A stretch of DNA of 64,000 nucleotides from Sphaeramia orbicularis (GCF_902148855.1 NC_043974.1:24545192-24609191); one strand, 5' to 3'; counted from the stretch's first letter, positions 24,711 through 34,984 are shown. Numbers and translations are program-made. The notes: generated by a model from the sequence alone, not told the origin.

Positions 24711-25103
24711 GATGAGCTTCAGCAAAACTGTAGACTTCTTGTGATTGCTGTTTCAACTGTCTTTGTCAGTTGGCAGTTTAACTATCTTCATTCAGTATTA
24801 TTTTTTTTCCTTTTTTCAGATGTGTGGAGTTTGTGAAAGAACAAGGACAAACTTATCAGGTGAGTGTGAAAACTATTACAGAATGTAACATTTCTAAACA
24901 CATGCCTGATGTCAGTAGTGAGCCCTAAACCTGATCACCATCAAAACAAATATTAAAATGCATTATAATCTGACATCCAACCTTTTTTTTTTTTTTTTTT
25001 TTTTAAATAGGCAGGTTACGGCTGTCTCTCGCAGATTTTCACGATGGCTGAAATTGTCAGAGGTAAGGAATGACTACTTTGTAAAGAGCACTGGTTAAAG
25101 GGG

Positions 25104-25176
25104 TGTTTCATGATGAATTACTTTAAATGACAAGCATATGCCTGAATCTGCTGATGTCAACCTTTATCTGACAGCC
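25104..25176 (+). ncRNA. snord27: Box C/D snoRNA U27
   Basis: C box ATGATGA (25110-25116), guide aaatgacaagcatatgc directly before D' CTGA (25142-25145), and D CTGA (25168-25171). The guide is the human U27 sequence with one late change and pairs with the 5' end of 18S rRNA (known target Am27). The flanks gggtgttt and cagccc can form the terminal stem. It lies in intron 5, 71 nt before the acceptor. Confidence 0.95.
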
Positions 25177-25322
25177 CTGACTAGACTTTATATAATGTGT
25201 ATGGACTTCATTTGGTGTTAATATTCTGCTGTTTCTCTACAGGGGTGGAAGACCAGCTCAGTCTGAGAATTAACATCTGACGTTCAAACATGTGAGTAAT
25301 CTGTAAATGAGTAATCACGATC

Positions 25323-25458
25323 GTCAGAAATGCCTTTTGTTGCAGTGCCATTTATATGCAAAGAATGGGACAATTGGGCCCCTGCAAATGTAGATACTCG
25401 TTTGTTGACACGCTCAATTTAAATCTAGAGTAGCAACAAAAGGTCTGCATTTTCTGAC
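25323..25458 (+). repeat. Long imperfect hairpin in snhg1 intron 6
   Basis: Arm gtcagaaatgccttttgttgc (25323-25343) pairs with gcaacaaaaggtctgcattttctgac (25433-25458): 21 base pairs with one 5-nt bulge around an 89-nt loop. No C or D boxes sit in the usual places. The intron lies between U27 and U29, where mammals carry U28. Confidence 0.6.
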
Positions 25459-25670
25459 ATTACAACTCATTTGAGAGGATGAAATGGGTTTTTCCCATTA
25501 ACTAACTGGACGACTAATGTCACATGGCAGTTTGTCACCAAAGCCCTGATCAAACAGTCAGATTAGATGATGCAGTCACACTTATTGTTTTTTTCTATCT
25601 AACAAGTTGTTCTGCTCTTTACAGGGCTTCAATTTAATACCTGAGGCAGTGACGCTTCATCCAATGATGG

Positions 25671-25704
<34 letters not shown>

Positions 25705-25724
25705 CCTCATTGTATTCATCTGAT

Positions 25725-25795
25725 GCAGTTCAGTGATGATGAAACTTAGCTCACTTTGAACCACTGTGAAACGACACGAACATCTGAGAAACTGC
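25725..25795 (+). ncRNA. snord29: Box C/D snoRNA U29
   Basis: Terminal stem gcagtt/aactgc (25725-25730 with 25790-25795), C box ATGATGA (25736-25742) and D CTGA (25784-25787). The interior aacttagctcact, then ccactgtgaaa and acgaacatctgagaaac, closely follows human U29, whose known target is 28S Am4493. It lies in intron 7, just after a long T tract. Confidence 0.93.
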
Positions 25796-25956
25796 TCTTC
25801 AGTTTGACCCTGTTGGAGTTAAACTTATCAGTTATTGGATACACTTGTGGCTTGTACAATTTTTCTAATAATGACCTTTTTTCAAACAGATGGTTTCTCT
25901 GCAGTGTCATGAAGAGAGATGAAGTTCTGGAAGGTAAGATGGAAAGGTCACTGGAT

Positions 25957-25978
25957 GGGGGGGGGGGGGGGGGGGGGG
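25957..25978 (+). repeat. Poly(G) run in snhg1 intron 8
   Basis: A 22-nt uninterrupted G run sits 16 nt before U30. Such runs are prone to length errors, so the true length may differ. Confidence 0.9.
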
Positions 25979-25993
25979 TGTGTATCATGCCTA

Positions 25994-26065
25994 CTGAAAA
26001 TGATGAGATATTTTGGAATCTCGTTCGTCTGAACTGCTGTTGAGAAATGGAATATCTGACTTCAG
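25994..26065 (+). ncRNA. snord30: Box C/D snoRNA U30
   Basis: Stem ctgaa/ttcag (25994-25998 with 26061-26065), C box ATGATGA (26000-26006), and guide ggaatctcgttcgt before D' CTGA; D CTGA is at 26056-26059. The guide nearly equals human U30 and is complementary to 28S around Am3804. It lies in intron 8, 62 nt before the acceptor. Confidence 0.95.
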
Positions 26066-26219
26066 CGAAAACCTACTATCATAAATCTGTATTTTATGCT
26101 CAGACCTGACAGTTTTATCTATTGCAGATGCCAAACCATGTGCATGATCCCGTCACAAGGCCATCTACCCAGGTAAGAGTTAATTAAAACTAGTCAAACT
26201 GCACAGTTGCACCCAGTTT

Positions 26220-26347
26220 CCTCTTATGATGACACCCGCACACGTCTTACGCCTTGTGTCAATGCCAGACCTGAGAAGGTGAACCCACTGGTGTTGCCTT
26301 GGCAATAAGGGGAAGACCTGTTGGGGTTACCAACAGTCTGAATGGAG
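26220..26347 (+). ncRNA. snord22: Box C/D snoRNA U22
   Basis: U22 is known to be needed for 18S rRNA processing rather than methylation, and is longer than guide snoRNAs. Here a C box ATGATGA (26226-26232) and D CTGA (26338-26341) bracket about 116 nt including acacgtcttacgccttgtgt, then gagaaggtgaacccactgg and ttgccttggcaataagg, which resemble vertebrate U22. It lies in intron 9 and ends about 260 nt before the acceptor, unlike the guide snoRNAs here. Confidence 0.85.
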
Positions 26348-26827
26348 ACAAACTAAACATGGGTGCATAGGATAAATAAGTTAAACATCATTACCAAAGA
26401 ATTCTGAAAAAGGTAGACAGGGACTTATTACTGTGAAGGTAGTGGGAGCTAAGGATTTGGCGAACAGGACATGAACTACATTTATCACACCAGATGAGAG
26501 CTTTACCGGTTTTATTGCTTTTACTAAAATGATGAGGGTAGACTGTATTTTCCTCACTGTCCTCCAGTCTTGTTTACATTCTGTGACTGTGCTTGTTTCA
26601 TTCAGGGATGTGACAGCCTGCATGATGTGGGAACTGAGGTAAGTCATGTTAACATCCATAATAAGACTGTGCAATGTGACATCGTGTTTCCTAATTATGC
26701 AACTTTCCCAAATGGAAATAAATTGCATGCAGTCTTGTTTACATGATTGTTCTGTAGAAAGTTGCTTATGATCATATTGTCATATTGCACAGCTCTAAAA
26801 TATAAACCTTTACTTTACTGAATGTTG

Positions 26828-26975
26828 ACTTGATGAGTTGGCTAAGCCAGTCGTTCGTACTGAACTTTCAAGGAGCCACTCGGACCCCTTCTGGCCCGGT
26901 AAGACACTGAGAACCCGTAAATGGCCTCGGCCAGGTGTAAGGTGATCTCCGGCAACCTTCGGGACTCTGAGCCTT
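26828..26975 (+). ncRNA. Candidate structured RNA in snhg1 intron 10 (element A)
   Basis: I cannot assign this to a known snoRNA. It opens with a C-like TTGATGA (26830-26836), has a D'-like CTGA (26860-26863), an internal CTGA (26907-26910) and a D-like CTGA (26967-26970). Between them, ccttctggcc can pair with ggccag near 26931. Its core, 26905-26948 (cactgagaaccc then ccaggtgtaaggtgatct), recurs in intron 12. This repetition and its place in a snoRNA host suggest an RNA product; its class is inference. Confidence 0.45.
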
Positions 26976-27173
26976 GAAATGTTTGGTGCTGAATTATGAC
27001 TGAATTAAAACACTGATCACATTCTTCTGTATAAAACATGACAACAGCAGATGGATGAAATGACTAATTGTCCCATCAACTTTTCAGGTCATCAGTGCCA
27101 ACCTGGGCAGACGGAGGTTGACTCTCCCACAGTAGAGGTATGTGTTTGGTCAATACAGCTGCATATTGGGTGG

Positions 27174-27242
27174 AGATGTGATGAGCTTCTATTACCGCCC
27201 CAGTCTGAAGATTCATGACTGATTGGTATCCCCTCTGATTAA
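27174..27242 (+). ncRNA. snord31: Box C/D snoRNA U31, copy 1
   Basis: C box GTGATGA (27178-27184), guide ttaccgccccagt with D' CTGA (27205-27208), C'-like tgactga, and D CTGA (27235-27238). The guide is that of human U31, known to target 28S Gm4166. It lies in intron 11, 66 nt before the acceptor. Confidence 0.95.
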
Positions 27243-27397
27243 ACGTGTGGAGTTCAATCTTATTTTTAATTCAATGGAACAAAGGTTTAAACAGTCCAAA
27301 TTTTGCAGGTGCTGGTCCTGACTCTACATTCATAATGGCTGACTGCTTTTGACCAAGGTAAGATCATGTAAGCATGCATTTATTTTTGGATGACTGA

Positions 27398-27572
27398 TGG
27401 GAGGAATGATGACACATCCTCGGGGACTTTCAACAGTCTTAAGGTGTGGCTCTGGCACCTTAACCCTCCAGCTGGCTCTTCCTACCTGTTGACCCAGTGC
27501 GGCACTGAGAACCCTGACCTTTCCAGGTGTAAGGTGACCTGCTGGTGTACTGATGGCTGGCAGAGCTGGTTG
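27398..27572 (+). ncRNA. Candidate structured RNA in snhg1 intron 12 (element B)
   Basis: This is the intron-12 partner of element A. It shares the core cactgagaaccc...ccaggtgtaaggtgacct (27503-27540) and a nearby gactttcaac motif. A consensus C box AATGATGA lies at about 27403-27410 and CTGA motifs lie near 27550. The segment ggcaccttaa can pair with the core's taaggtg. It matches no UHG snoRNA I know. A distant relation to U22, which also starts atgatgacac, is possible but unproven. Confidence 0.45.
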
Positions 27573-27798
27573 TGGGGCCATGACTGAGAGAAAAAGCTGA
27601 CCCTGTCTAGAATGTGTACTTCTATTTGTATCCCTTGAAGTATTACAGCATTAATACTGAAATGTATGTATTATTGACTTCTTCAGGTCTGTTCCAGCCA
27701 GCATTGCATACGCCGCTCCCATGTCTGGTGAGTACCCGCTGATACTGTAGCTTTTAGAACATGCTTAAAGTGCAACAATGAGCTCTTAAAACCTCAAA

Positions 27799-27867
27799 CT
27801 AAATGATGAGCTTCTATTACCGCCCCAGTCTGAAAATTCATGACTGATTGGTATCCCCTCTGATTTA
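27799..27867 (+). ncRNA. snord31: Box C/D snoRNA U31, copy 2
   Basis: C box ATGATGA (27803-27809), the same guide ttaccgccccagt and D' as copy 1, and D CTGA (27860-27863). It lies in intron 13. The whole module from this snoRNA through exon 14 duplicates the module of copy 1 through exon 12. Confidence 0.95.
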
Positions 27868-28017
27868 ATATGTAGAGTTAAACCTAATGTTTAATTCAAT
27901 AGAACAAAGACTTAAACTGTTAAAATTTTGCAGGTTTTGGTCCTGACTCTACACTATTAGTGGCTGACTGCTTTTGACCAAGGTAAGATCAAGTTGGAGC
28001 TCTTAAAACCTCAAACC

Positions 28018-28083
28018 ATAAGTGATGATTTCTTATTACCGCCCCAGTCTGAAATTTCATGACTGATTGGTATCTCTGATCCA
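28018..28083 (+). ncRNA. snord31: Box C/D snoRNA U31, copy 3
   Basis: C box GTGATGA (28022-28028), unchanged guide and D', and D CTGA (28076-28079). It is slightly shorter than the others because the cccc before the D box is missing. It lies in intron 14, 67 nt before the acceptor. Upstream gagctcttaaaacctcaaa is shared with copy 2. Confidence 0.93.
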
Positions 28084-28237
28084 AGACTGAAGAAATTTTC
28101 ATACACAACCTTTTTCCCTGTCTGCCCTGAACATATTGTCCCTTTTTCAGGTGTGAGCCCCTCTTAAACTGGACACCTGCCTACATGATCTGAATGTATG
28201 GTAAGAAACTAACTTTAGCATGTTTACCTCATAACTT

Positions 28238-28306
28238 GGAAATGATGATTTCTTATTACCGCCCCAGTCTGAAAATTCATGACTGATTGGTATCCCCTCT
28301 GATCAA
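28238..28306 (+). ncRNA. snord31: Box C/D snoRNA U31, copy 4
   Basis: C box ATGATGA (28242-28248), unchanged guide and D', and D CTGA (28299-28302). It shares gatttcttattacc with copy 3, against gagcttctattacc in copies 1 and 2. It lies in intron 15, 63 nt before the acceptor of the last exon. Confidence 0.95.
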
Positions 28307-28496
28307 AACTATGAACCGATACTGTTCAGCAATACATGGACACATCTGATGAATCTCCTCTTTTTGCAGACCGGGACACAACTTCATGATGGAGGCTCCT
28401 TATGAAGTTGCTACCAGCCCATTGAACTGAATCTTGTATTGTGTGTAGCTACTTGAAATGAAGTGACTCTAAATAAACTTCTGCTTGTATATGAAT

Positions 28497-29430
28497 AAGT
28501 GGTGGGTCTTGATTGAACTTGACAGTTGCAGGACTAGATGTTTCCCTACTGCAGTCACTTGAGTGAACAAGTTAACACGCTCCCTTGACATGCCTATTGC
28601 ACAGAACTACAGAAGTTCATACCATGCACTTATGTACATGGATTGTGTATAAAGTCCCCTCCCTTGTACATTTTTATTCGTATACAGTTTACTAGGTAAA
28701 CTACTACTGGCAAAGAATTTTGTAATGATTCTAAATTAAGTCATGTACCGAATACAAAATTGGTAAGAATGCTGAAATAAACAAATGCATTCATAGTTTT
28801 GTCAGTCTTGTTTAAGCTTTGGAAATTAAGAAAATTTCTATATTCAAAAATAATTTTCGTAGCTAATTTTCGTCTAACGGTTCATTTTTAAAGAGGGCAC
28901 TTTTTTGCACAAAATTTACTTGAATTTTTTGTATATATCTGATGTTTATAAACTTGAAAATATAAACCAACACCTTTGGCACTAACATGCCTTTTTTTTT
29001 TTTCCAATCAAAAATGCTGAAGTGAGAGTTGGGCTACTTGGCTAATGTATATTTCAGGGGGTACTCTACTGTAAAAAGTTAAAAAGCTATTAAGTGTATT
29101 AGGCTGAAGAATGGAATTTTAATTTTTAGGTAAAATGAAGATGGTGCACTAAATGTTTACTGTGGAGTTCATGTAAGTGTGGGCTTGCACTAAAACACCA
29201 GAAAAGTTGAGCATCCATGGAGCTGGTAACCTTGTCCAGGATTTGGGGTTTATTTCTATAAATGTCAGAATCTAATGGGTTGTAATTGCAAGCAATTTAC
29301 TATCACAACTGTGAATGCACATATCAGGTCTGAGCAACAAGTCTGGCCTTGGGGATTGATGTACGACTCTTGCTAGTGAACAGTACATGTCAGGATATGC
29401 TGTAGAAAACTGGGAAATCCATGGGTTTTG
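28497..29430. other. Gap between the convergent genes snhg1 and arl2
   Basis: About 0.95 kb separates the two 3' ends. I see no gene or repeat in it. On the minus strand AATAAA at 29450-29455 is the likely arl2 poly(A) signal. Confidence 0.5.
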
Positions 29431-29756
29431 ATCTTTTCAGCACTTAAAGTTTATTAAATGAGGCACAAGTCATCCACTGTACCAAAAGTATAAAAGGTTC
29501 ACACAAATCACTGATGTAACAAACTTGAATTCCATAAGCTTAAATTTTAATGTTTTAATTCACAAAGGCTCAGTTAAAGTGGATCTCACTGCCTTTAACC
29601 TATTACCTGAAGAACAGTCTGACATGAAATAAGTTGCAGCCATGCTGATCCAAAACTTCAAAGTGGAGATTCACAGTCTACGGTATAGACTGTCAATCTA
29701 TTTCAACACAAACTCCTCTGATAAGCTGCTGTCTTCATTATCAGGGAAAAACACAT

Positions 29757-31931
29757 TCAGTCTGCAGTGAAAATCCTTGCAGCAATATCATCTAGTAGCC
29801 AGTCCACTCCTGCCAACAGGTTTTCTCCTGTTACTGCACTGCAGCCAATTATGCACCAGTGGTGGCTTTTAATGTCATCCAAAGCCAGAGCCTGGAGGAA
29901 AAGGCATAAAGAACAGCTGAGCTTTGCTGAACATTAAATATATTAAGGATGTGAGGTTAATTCAATTGCAGCTTCTATTACTACTGAAACTTACCTCTCG
30001 TATTGCCTCTTTTGACAGAGCTCCTGGTAAGTCCTGTTTGTTAGCAAAGACCAGCAACGTTGCACCAGCTAACCTCTGCAAGAAAAGAACATGACATAAG
30101 TGGGAAGGCTCCAACTGTATGTCAGGGCAGCTTTGTCACACAAATTAAAAAATAAAAACGTTAATGTTGTGGGGACAGATGTTTTTGGTCATAAACTAAT
30201 GAATGGTTGTGATCCGGCATTTACAGTTTTTTGATAAACAACCTCTATCTTTGATGTAAAAAAAAAAAAATGATAGCAGCACTAATTGATTATGCTTTTT
30301 AGCCTGATTCTTTATTCCTTAAAGACATTGTGTGTGTGTGTGGGGTGTTTAAAAAAAAAGGAAATACGTGAACTTCTGGAGTTGAAGTCCCTGTTGTGTA
30401 GAAAAATGCTGCCCTAACTTCAAATTACTAACATTGTATCATAGCACTGAGTGAAATTGGCATATGAATTTACCATTTCTAGAAGCATAGACACATCAGT
30501 CAGAAAAACATACTATGTTGATAAAAGGAAATAATAATGGAGGTGCATGAATCAGATCGGAAAATCTGAAACAGGTTCTGGATCTTCTGTCCCTATTCAC
30601 ACCTCTGCACACAGGGTCCCTATTTATTTTTATTCAAATCCTGCTCGCTGTGGCCTTCCCCCTCAGTGTTTGGTTTACCTCCTCCAGCAGCAGAGCACTG
30701 AGCTCCTGCCTGCAGTCCTCCAGTCTCAGTCTGTCAGCGCTGTCCACCACCCACACCAGGCCATCTGTGCTTTCAAAATAGTTCCTCCAGTAAGAACGCA
30801 GAGACTTCTGACCCCCTACGTCCCAAATATTCAACTTGAACCTATAAAACAGGGACAGGAGACATCAAATACCACTGTTCAAAGTATGCTTGTATACCAG
30901 TTGGTATATTTTTCCACTGAATTACTTGTAAGATTTTTGAGTTTGATCATTTTTTGGTTTTACTTTGTTGGAAGTAGTAAATGATCTTGGGCTTAGGAGA
31001 TTGGATTTCCCTTTATTTTATTTTATTTTATTTGTTTTCCTTCTTTCAGATACATACAAAACCAATGTTAGGATGTATTAACAAGATGCAGCTCTAAATC
31101 ATACACTTTATATTCTATGTGCTGTACTTTTGGGCTTTTACAGACAGTTTTATTACTAAGTGTTAGCATTAGACATTAAGTTGTAATGACTAAGTTTTAG
31201 GAATACAGTATGTGCATGGCTGTCCTCACATTTATACTGCGACAACAAAAAATTCTGAACGCAAAGGAAAGAATTTATGGTTACTGCTTGACAAGTGTCC
31301 ACAATTATTTGCCACTTCCATAATATAGACCTAAGATAGAACTGCATAATATGAACTTGATACACAGGCAAAGAGACATGTAACATCACTGAATGTAATA
31401 ACTGTCTACAAAGCAAATATTTAATGTTTCTGTTTTGAAATGAGACAGGACTGCATGTTCACTCACCCTTTGTGCTCCAGTGTTTTGATGTTGAAGCCCA
31501 GTGTTGGGGAGATGGTGCTGACATCTTCTCCATTAAACTTCTTCAGGATGGTGGTCTTCCCCGCGTTGTCCAAACCTCTGCAAAATGCAGGTACAAGAAA
31601 ATACTCTGATACAGACAGTGTTTTAGCTGCTTATTTAATACTAAAAAGAACCTGTTTTCTAACTTGAACCCATTACCGGCTAGCTAGTTAGCATGATGCA
31701 GCACAACACACACAGCACAAATAATCGCTATCATATTTAATCTAACAATAAACGAAATTCCTTCTAGAGGCTCTAAGTGCAGCCTAAATCACTGTAAAGT
31801 TAGCACATGAATGTTACTTTGCAGCTAAGCTAGTAAACTGTCAACATCATAAACAATATAACCTACAACATGAGTAGCCGCATCTCCCGCTCCTTCTGCT
31901 TCATCTTCTTTAAAATCGTCAACAAACCCAT
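29757..31931 (-). CDS. arl2: ADP-ribosylation factor-like protein 2
   Basis: Arl2 is a small GTPase that works with tubulin cofactor D in tubulin folding, with BART in mitochondria, and with UNC119 and PDE6D in lipidated-cargo release. Five coding exons on the minus strand: 31931-31867, 31577-31467, 30841-30679, 30075-29995 and 29891-29757, all with GT/AG borders, giving 184 aa, the same length as the human protein. The start is [20 protein letters not shown]. Arl2 is not N-myristoylated in mammals although Gly2 is present. The nucleotide-binding motifs are intact: GLDNAGKTT (P loop, split by intron 1), [11 protein letters not shown] (switch 1 Thr), WDVGGQ (switch 2), NKQD and CSAV. The end is ARIFTAD. 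It reads as a complete functional gene, head to head with batf2 and tail to tail with snhg1. Confidence 0.97.
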
Positions 31932-31959
31932 TTTTACGCTTGAATATTATAACATTTAA

Positions 31960-32180
31960 AATACTTCAACTAATTCGTGGTTTTGTATAAAAGATATTTA
32001 GCATCCATGAGGAGCATAGCAGACCCGGTAGTTGCTGTAGCTCTAGTCCCGCCTCAGACCACCACCGATTGGTCTGTCTGGTAGAGAGCGGGCGGTGATT
32101 GGATAAGATAGACTTTAGGCAGTATTTGATTGGTCTAGGAGTGTAACAAGGTGTGGCTGGGTGGTGAAGCGCCGTAATTA
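31960..32180 (-). promoter_or_regulatory. arl2: arl2 promoter region with repeated CCAAT boxes
   Basis: Upstream of the arl2 start, gattgg occurs at 32067, 32097 and 32128 (CCAAT on the minus strand, arl2's sense), spaced about 30 bp apart. No TATA box is clear. Clustered CCAAT boxes are the usual NF-Y arrangement in housekeeping promoters. The start site is not determinable by eye. Confidence 0.55.
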
Positions 32181-32199
32181 ACTGCGGAGGTGCGCCCTC

Positions 32200-33388
32200 G
32201 TGTGTCTCATTTTAGGAATTACAAGTTTAATTCTTCAAGTGAGGAGACGAGTGCCTTTAAGTCTATCAAACATACACATGATTATAATGTTTTTTGTTTT
32301 TTTTTACTTAATTAAAAAAAATGTTTAATACTGTAAAACCACATTATTTTCTATTTATAATGAAAAGCAATGGTAGGGAGTTTTAAACATTTAAATGACA
32401 TAAAACTAACTTTATTCCTTAAAAAAATACACAGCCTTGAAGTCACAGACATAATCATGTTGCCATTTGTACCCTTATTGATAATATAATTTGCATAATG
32501 TAATATACAGTCCAATGCATTATCATTCCTGGAATCCACTCCGAGATCTTTAGTTCTACCATGTTTATCATTTGACTTTAACACAGATAAATTCAGAGCC
32601 AGATAGTCTAAGTATATAAGTCAATCCAGGAATCAGCACCAGGGAACCGCAGTTGGCATTTCCAACACCAGAAAATACTTGTCTACCATTCTAAAAACTC
32701 ACCAACACAGGAAGTTCAATCCAGGTAGCAGTATTTACATGACCACATGTCACAAGCTGTTCAATATATACAACATTTAATATACAAACTGCCCTAAAGG
32801 ACTTATTACTGAAGGATAACTGTAATGAAAATCCAAAGTCTATGGATCTCTGGTCATGTAAACTGACTAAATAGTACCACATCCATCAGCCTCGGCTGCT
32901 GATGCCAAAAGAGAAGAGGTCTCAGACTGCTTCACTTTGTGGAAACAATACACTTTTAAGTTCTGTGAGTGGATGTTTCCTTCTTGAAATTCATCATGTG
33001 AGATGCATTTTAAAATAGATCTCAAAATTATGTTGCTACCTTAGAGCTTTAGCTCTGGAGCTGAAAACCCAACATTAACTAAATAAAAACTCAACTGAAA
33101 GCAAAACTCTTAATGCACTCATAAAAAAATTAAACATAAACAAAGTAGAGGCAGAAGTAAAATAATAGTAATTGATTAGGTTCAGTTGGATTACAGTCAG
33201 TACTACCGATTTTTTGAGGCAGTGTATGGAGGGTTTATTTTAATTTATATTTTTCAACAATATATCACTTATTGTTAAGTATTGTGACATAAATAGATCT
33301 ATAATTAATTGATAAATTGCTATACAAACAATGACATAAATATGGATATTGATGGACTGTCTTGTTTTTCTTCAATGGCATCAAACCA
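32200..33388. other. Gene-free AT-rich DNA between arl2 and batf2
   Basis: No gene is visible. The minus-strand frames at 32351-32584 and 32691-32882 have no family features. Confidence 0.5.
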
Positions 33389-34002
33389 GGGCCCGTATTC
33401 CCAAAGATTCTTAGTGCAAAGAGTTGCTCCTACTGGCCAAATTCTAAGAAAATTCTTAGAATCATGATGTTTTCTTAGAATTTCCCCTAAAAATGAAGAG
33501 TAGATCCTAGTAAAGATAAAAGCTATTCCTAAAGAATCTTAGCCCTTAAGAGAGCTCCTAAGGTGAGATCTGTTAAGAGCAGGGAAGAGGACTTTTAGGG
33601 GGCTTAGGAGTTCTCTAATCAGAGAACAAAATGGCCGATGGAAGAGGCAGGAGGGATATTCTCCAAACACTGGATGGCAGTGAACTGATTAAACGCTACA
33701 GATTGCACTGTAAAAAAAAAAAAAAAAAAAACTACGTAAAAAAAATGGTATTATTCCGGCAGCAGCGGTGCCGAAAAAATACTGTAAAATAACGGAAAAT
33801 AACCATCTCATAAAAATACAGTAATTTTCCATAATTAAAAAACAATTTTTTCCCCAACTTTACATGAGATTTTGCATATTTTTTTTTGACTTTTTAATGT
33901 TAAATGAAGAATATTTACATGTATTAAAACAGTCAAATTACACACACACACACACACACACAGATATATATATATATATATATGTATATGTATATGTATA
34001 TG

Positions 34003-34041
<39 letters not shown>

Positions 34042-34048
34042 GTATATG

Positions 34049-34112
<64 letters not shown>

Positions 34113-34670
34113 TATATATATAATTTTCAATGAGACTAAGTTGTACAATCCACTGATAAAAACTGTACTTGGACAGGACAAGCTGTGCCTGTGTGTACAA
34201 AAATTACCAACATGCCAATTAATATGAGCAAATAAATATAACTATGTCTGTGCAAGTGAGTTTTTTCACACATTCTGTAGGAGAATTTTAAAGTATAGCT
34301 TACTGTTCATTTAACAGACATTTTCTTTTTTGTGAAATATTATTTACAGTTACACAGTCTTCATAAGATTAGATTCTATGATGAAGTTTATCGATTTGAG
34401 GGTCAATCCCTTGCCCATTATCACCAAAAGTATATATTTTTTCTAGCTTTTAGAATCAACCAATCACAGCTTTTGAAATGATGACTCATACCGTACAATG
34501 GAGTCAACTACACCTCCTCACTAAGATAGGAATTTCCATCCATTCCTTGCTCAGAGTTCTCTGAGAGTGTTCTAGAATCACTCCTAAGCTAAGACTCCTT
34601 GCTAGGAAATGTTTAGGTGAAGTTAGGAGCTTTATGAGAGGATCCTCAGAATCTTTAGGAACATGGGCCC
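33389..34670 (+). mobile_element. Harbinger/PIF-type element relic with nested insertion
   Basis: gggcccgtattcccaaagattctta at 33390 is mirrored by agaatctttaggaacatgggccc ending at 34670, and sub-terminal motifs (ctaagaaa/cttaggag) repeat in both halves. Near 33631 the frame reads MADGRGRRDILQTLDGSELI followed by KRYRLH, similar to the start of Harbinger transposases. The rest of the transposase is absent. Between about 33705 and 33850 a piece of another family beginning gcactgtaaaaaa has inserted, and an AT-rich microsatellite has expanded at 33940-34122. Confidence 0.6.
33940..34122. repeat. Compound (CA)n/(TA)n/(TATG)n microsatellite
   Basis: About 20 bp of CA repeat runs into about 160 bp of TA repeat with two blocks of tatg units. 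Long frames on both strands here are repeat artefacts. Confidence 0.95.
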
Positions 34671-34984
34671 AGAATGTTTAAGGAGATGAGGAGAAGTAAA
34701 GTTGTGGGCTTTATGTTAAATGCTCAGTATGCACTTTCATTTGAAAATGTAACAGAATATGTACAATAAGCCTGAATAAACAGCCCAGTTCAGCTTTTTT
34801 TTTTTTTAAACATACATGTAAATCAAAGTAAAGGACATACTCATTTATATAATGAGGTGCATTTAGTGAAACTTGAACACTGCTTTCACTTTGTGGGGAC
34901 AAATGAAGACACACAGCAGGTATTTGGTTTCTTACATGACATAATTTCCTGCAGTGAGCTGGGAAGTCTCACTGGCGGTTGTTT

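Larger units (their letters stand above)
23617..28496 (+). ncRNA. snhg1: Small nucleolar RNA host gene 1 (U22 host gene, UHG)
   Basis: The gene's exons are short and have no conserved frame; its products are the intronic snoRNAs. Exons placed by eye: about 23617-23645, 24239-24275, 24504-24541, 24820-24859, 25011-25062, 25243-25291, 25625-25669 (weak donor), 25890-25933 (or from 25905), 26128-26172, 26606-26638, 27088-27137, 27309-27358, 27687-27727, 27934-27982, 28151-28200 and 28370-28496 with AATAAA at 28472-28477. Most snoRNAs end 62-71 nt before the next acceptor, close to the roughly 70-nt spacing known for intronic box C/D RNAs; U26-2, U29, U25 and U22 lie further away (about 94-260 nt). 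Identity rests on the unmistakable U25, U27, U29, U30, U31 and U22 sequences. Known mammalian UHG carries U22 and U25-U31; no convincing U28 was found. Exons 12 and 14 are near copies of each other. Introns 4, 6, 10 and 12 hold no assigned snoRNA. Confidence 0.93.

Noticed and set aside
24906-24977. Possible box C/D RNA in snhg1 intron 4 (ctgatgt...ctgaca)
   Set aside because: The C-like box is off consensus, the only inverted pair (gatgtca/tgacatc) overlaps the boxes instead of lying outside them, and the D box is too close to the acceptor.
25323-25458. Intron 6 hairpin as an H/ACA snoRNA
   Set aside because: An AnAnnA-like agagta and an ACA near the 3' end exist, but the long stem encloses both halves, which is not the H/ACA hairpin-hinge-hairpin-tail layout.
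26228-26290. U22 segment aatgccagacctgag as a U28-type guide
   Set aside because: Only about 8 bases resemble the 18S C1391 region and the spacing to CTGA does not fit the methylation rule.
33835-34200. Long frames on both strands (121, 89 and 82 aa) rich in Tyr-Ile repeats
   Set aside because: They are direct readings of a (TA)n/(CA)n microsatellite and have no start context or family features.
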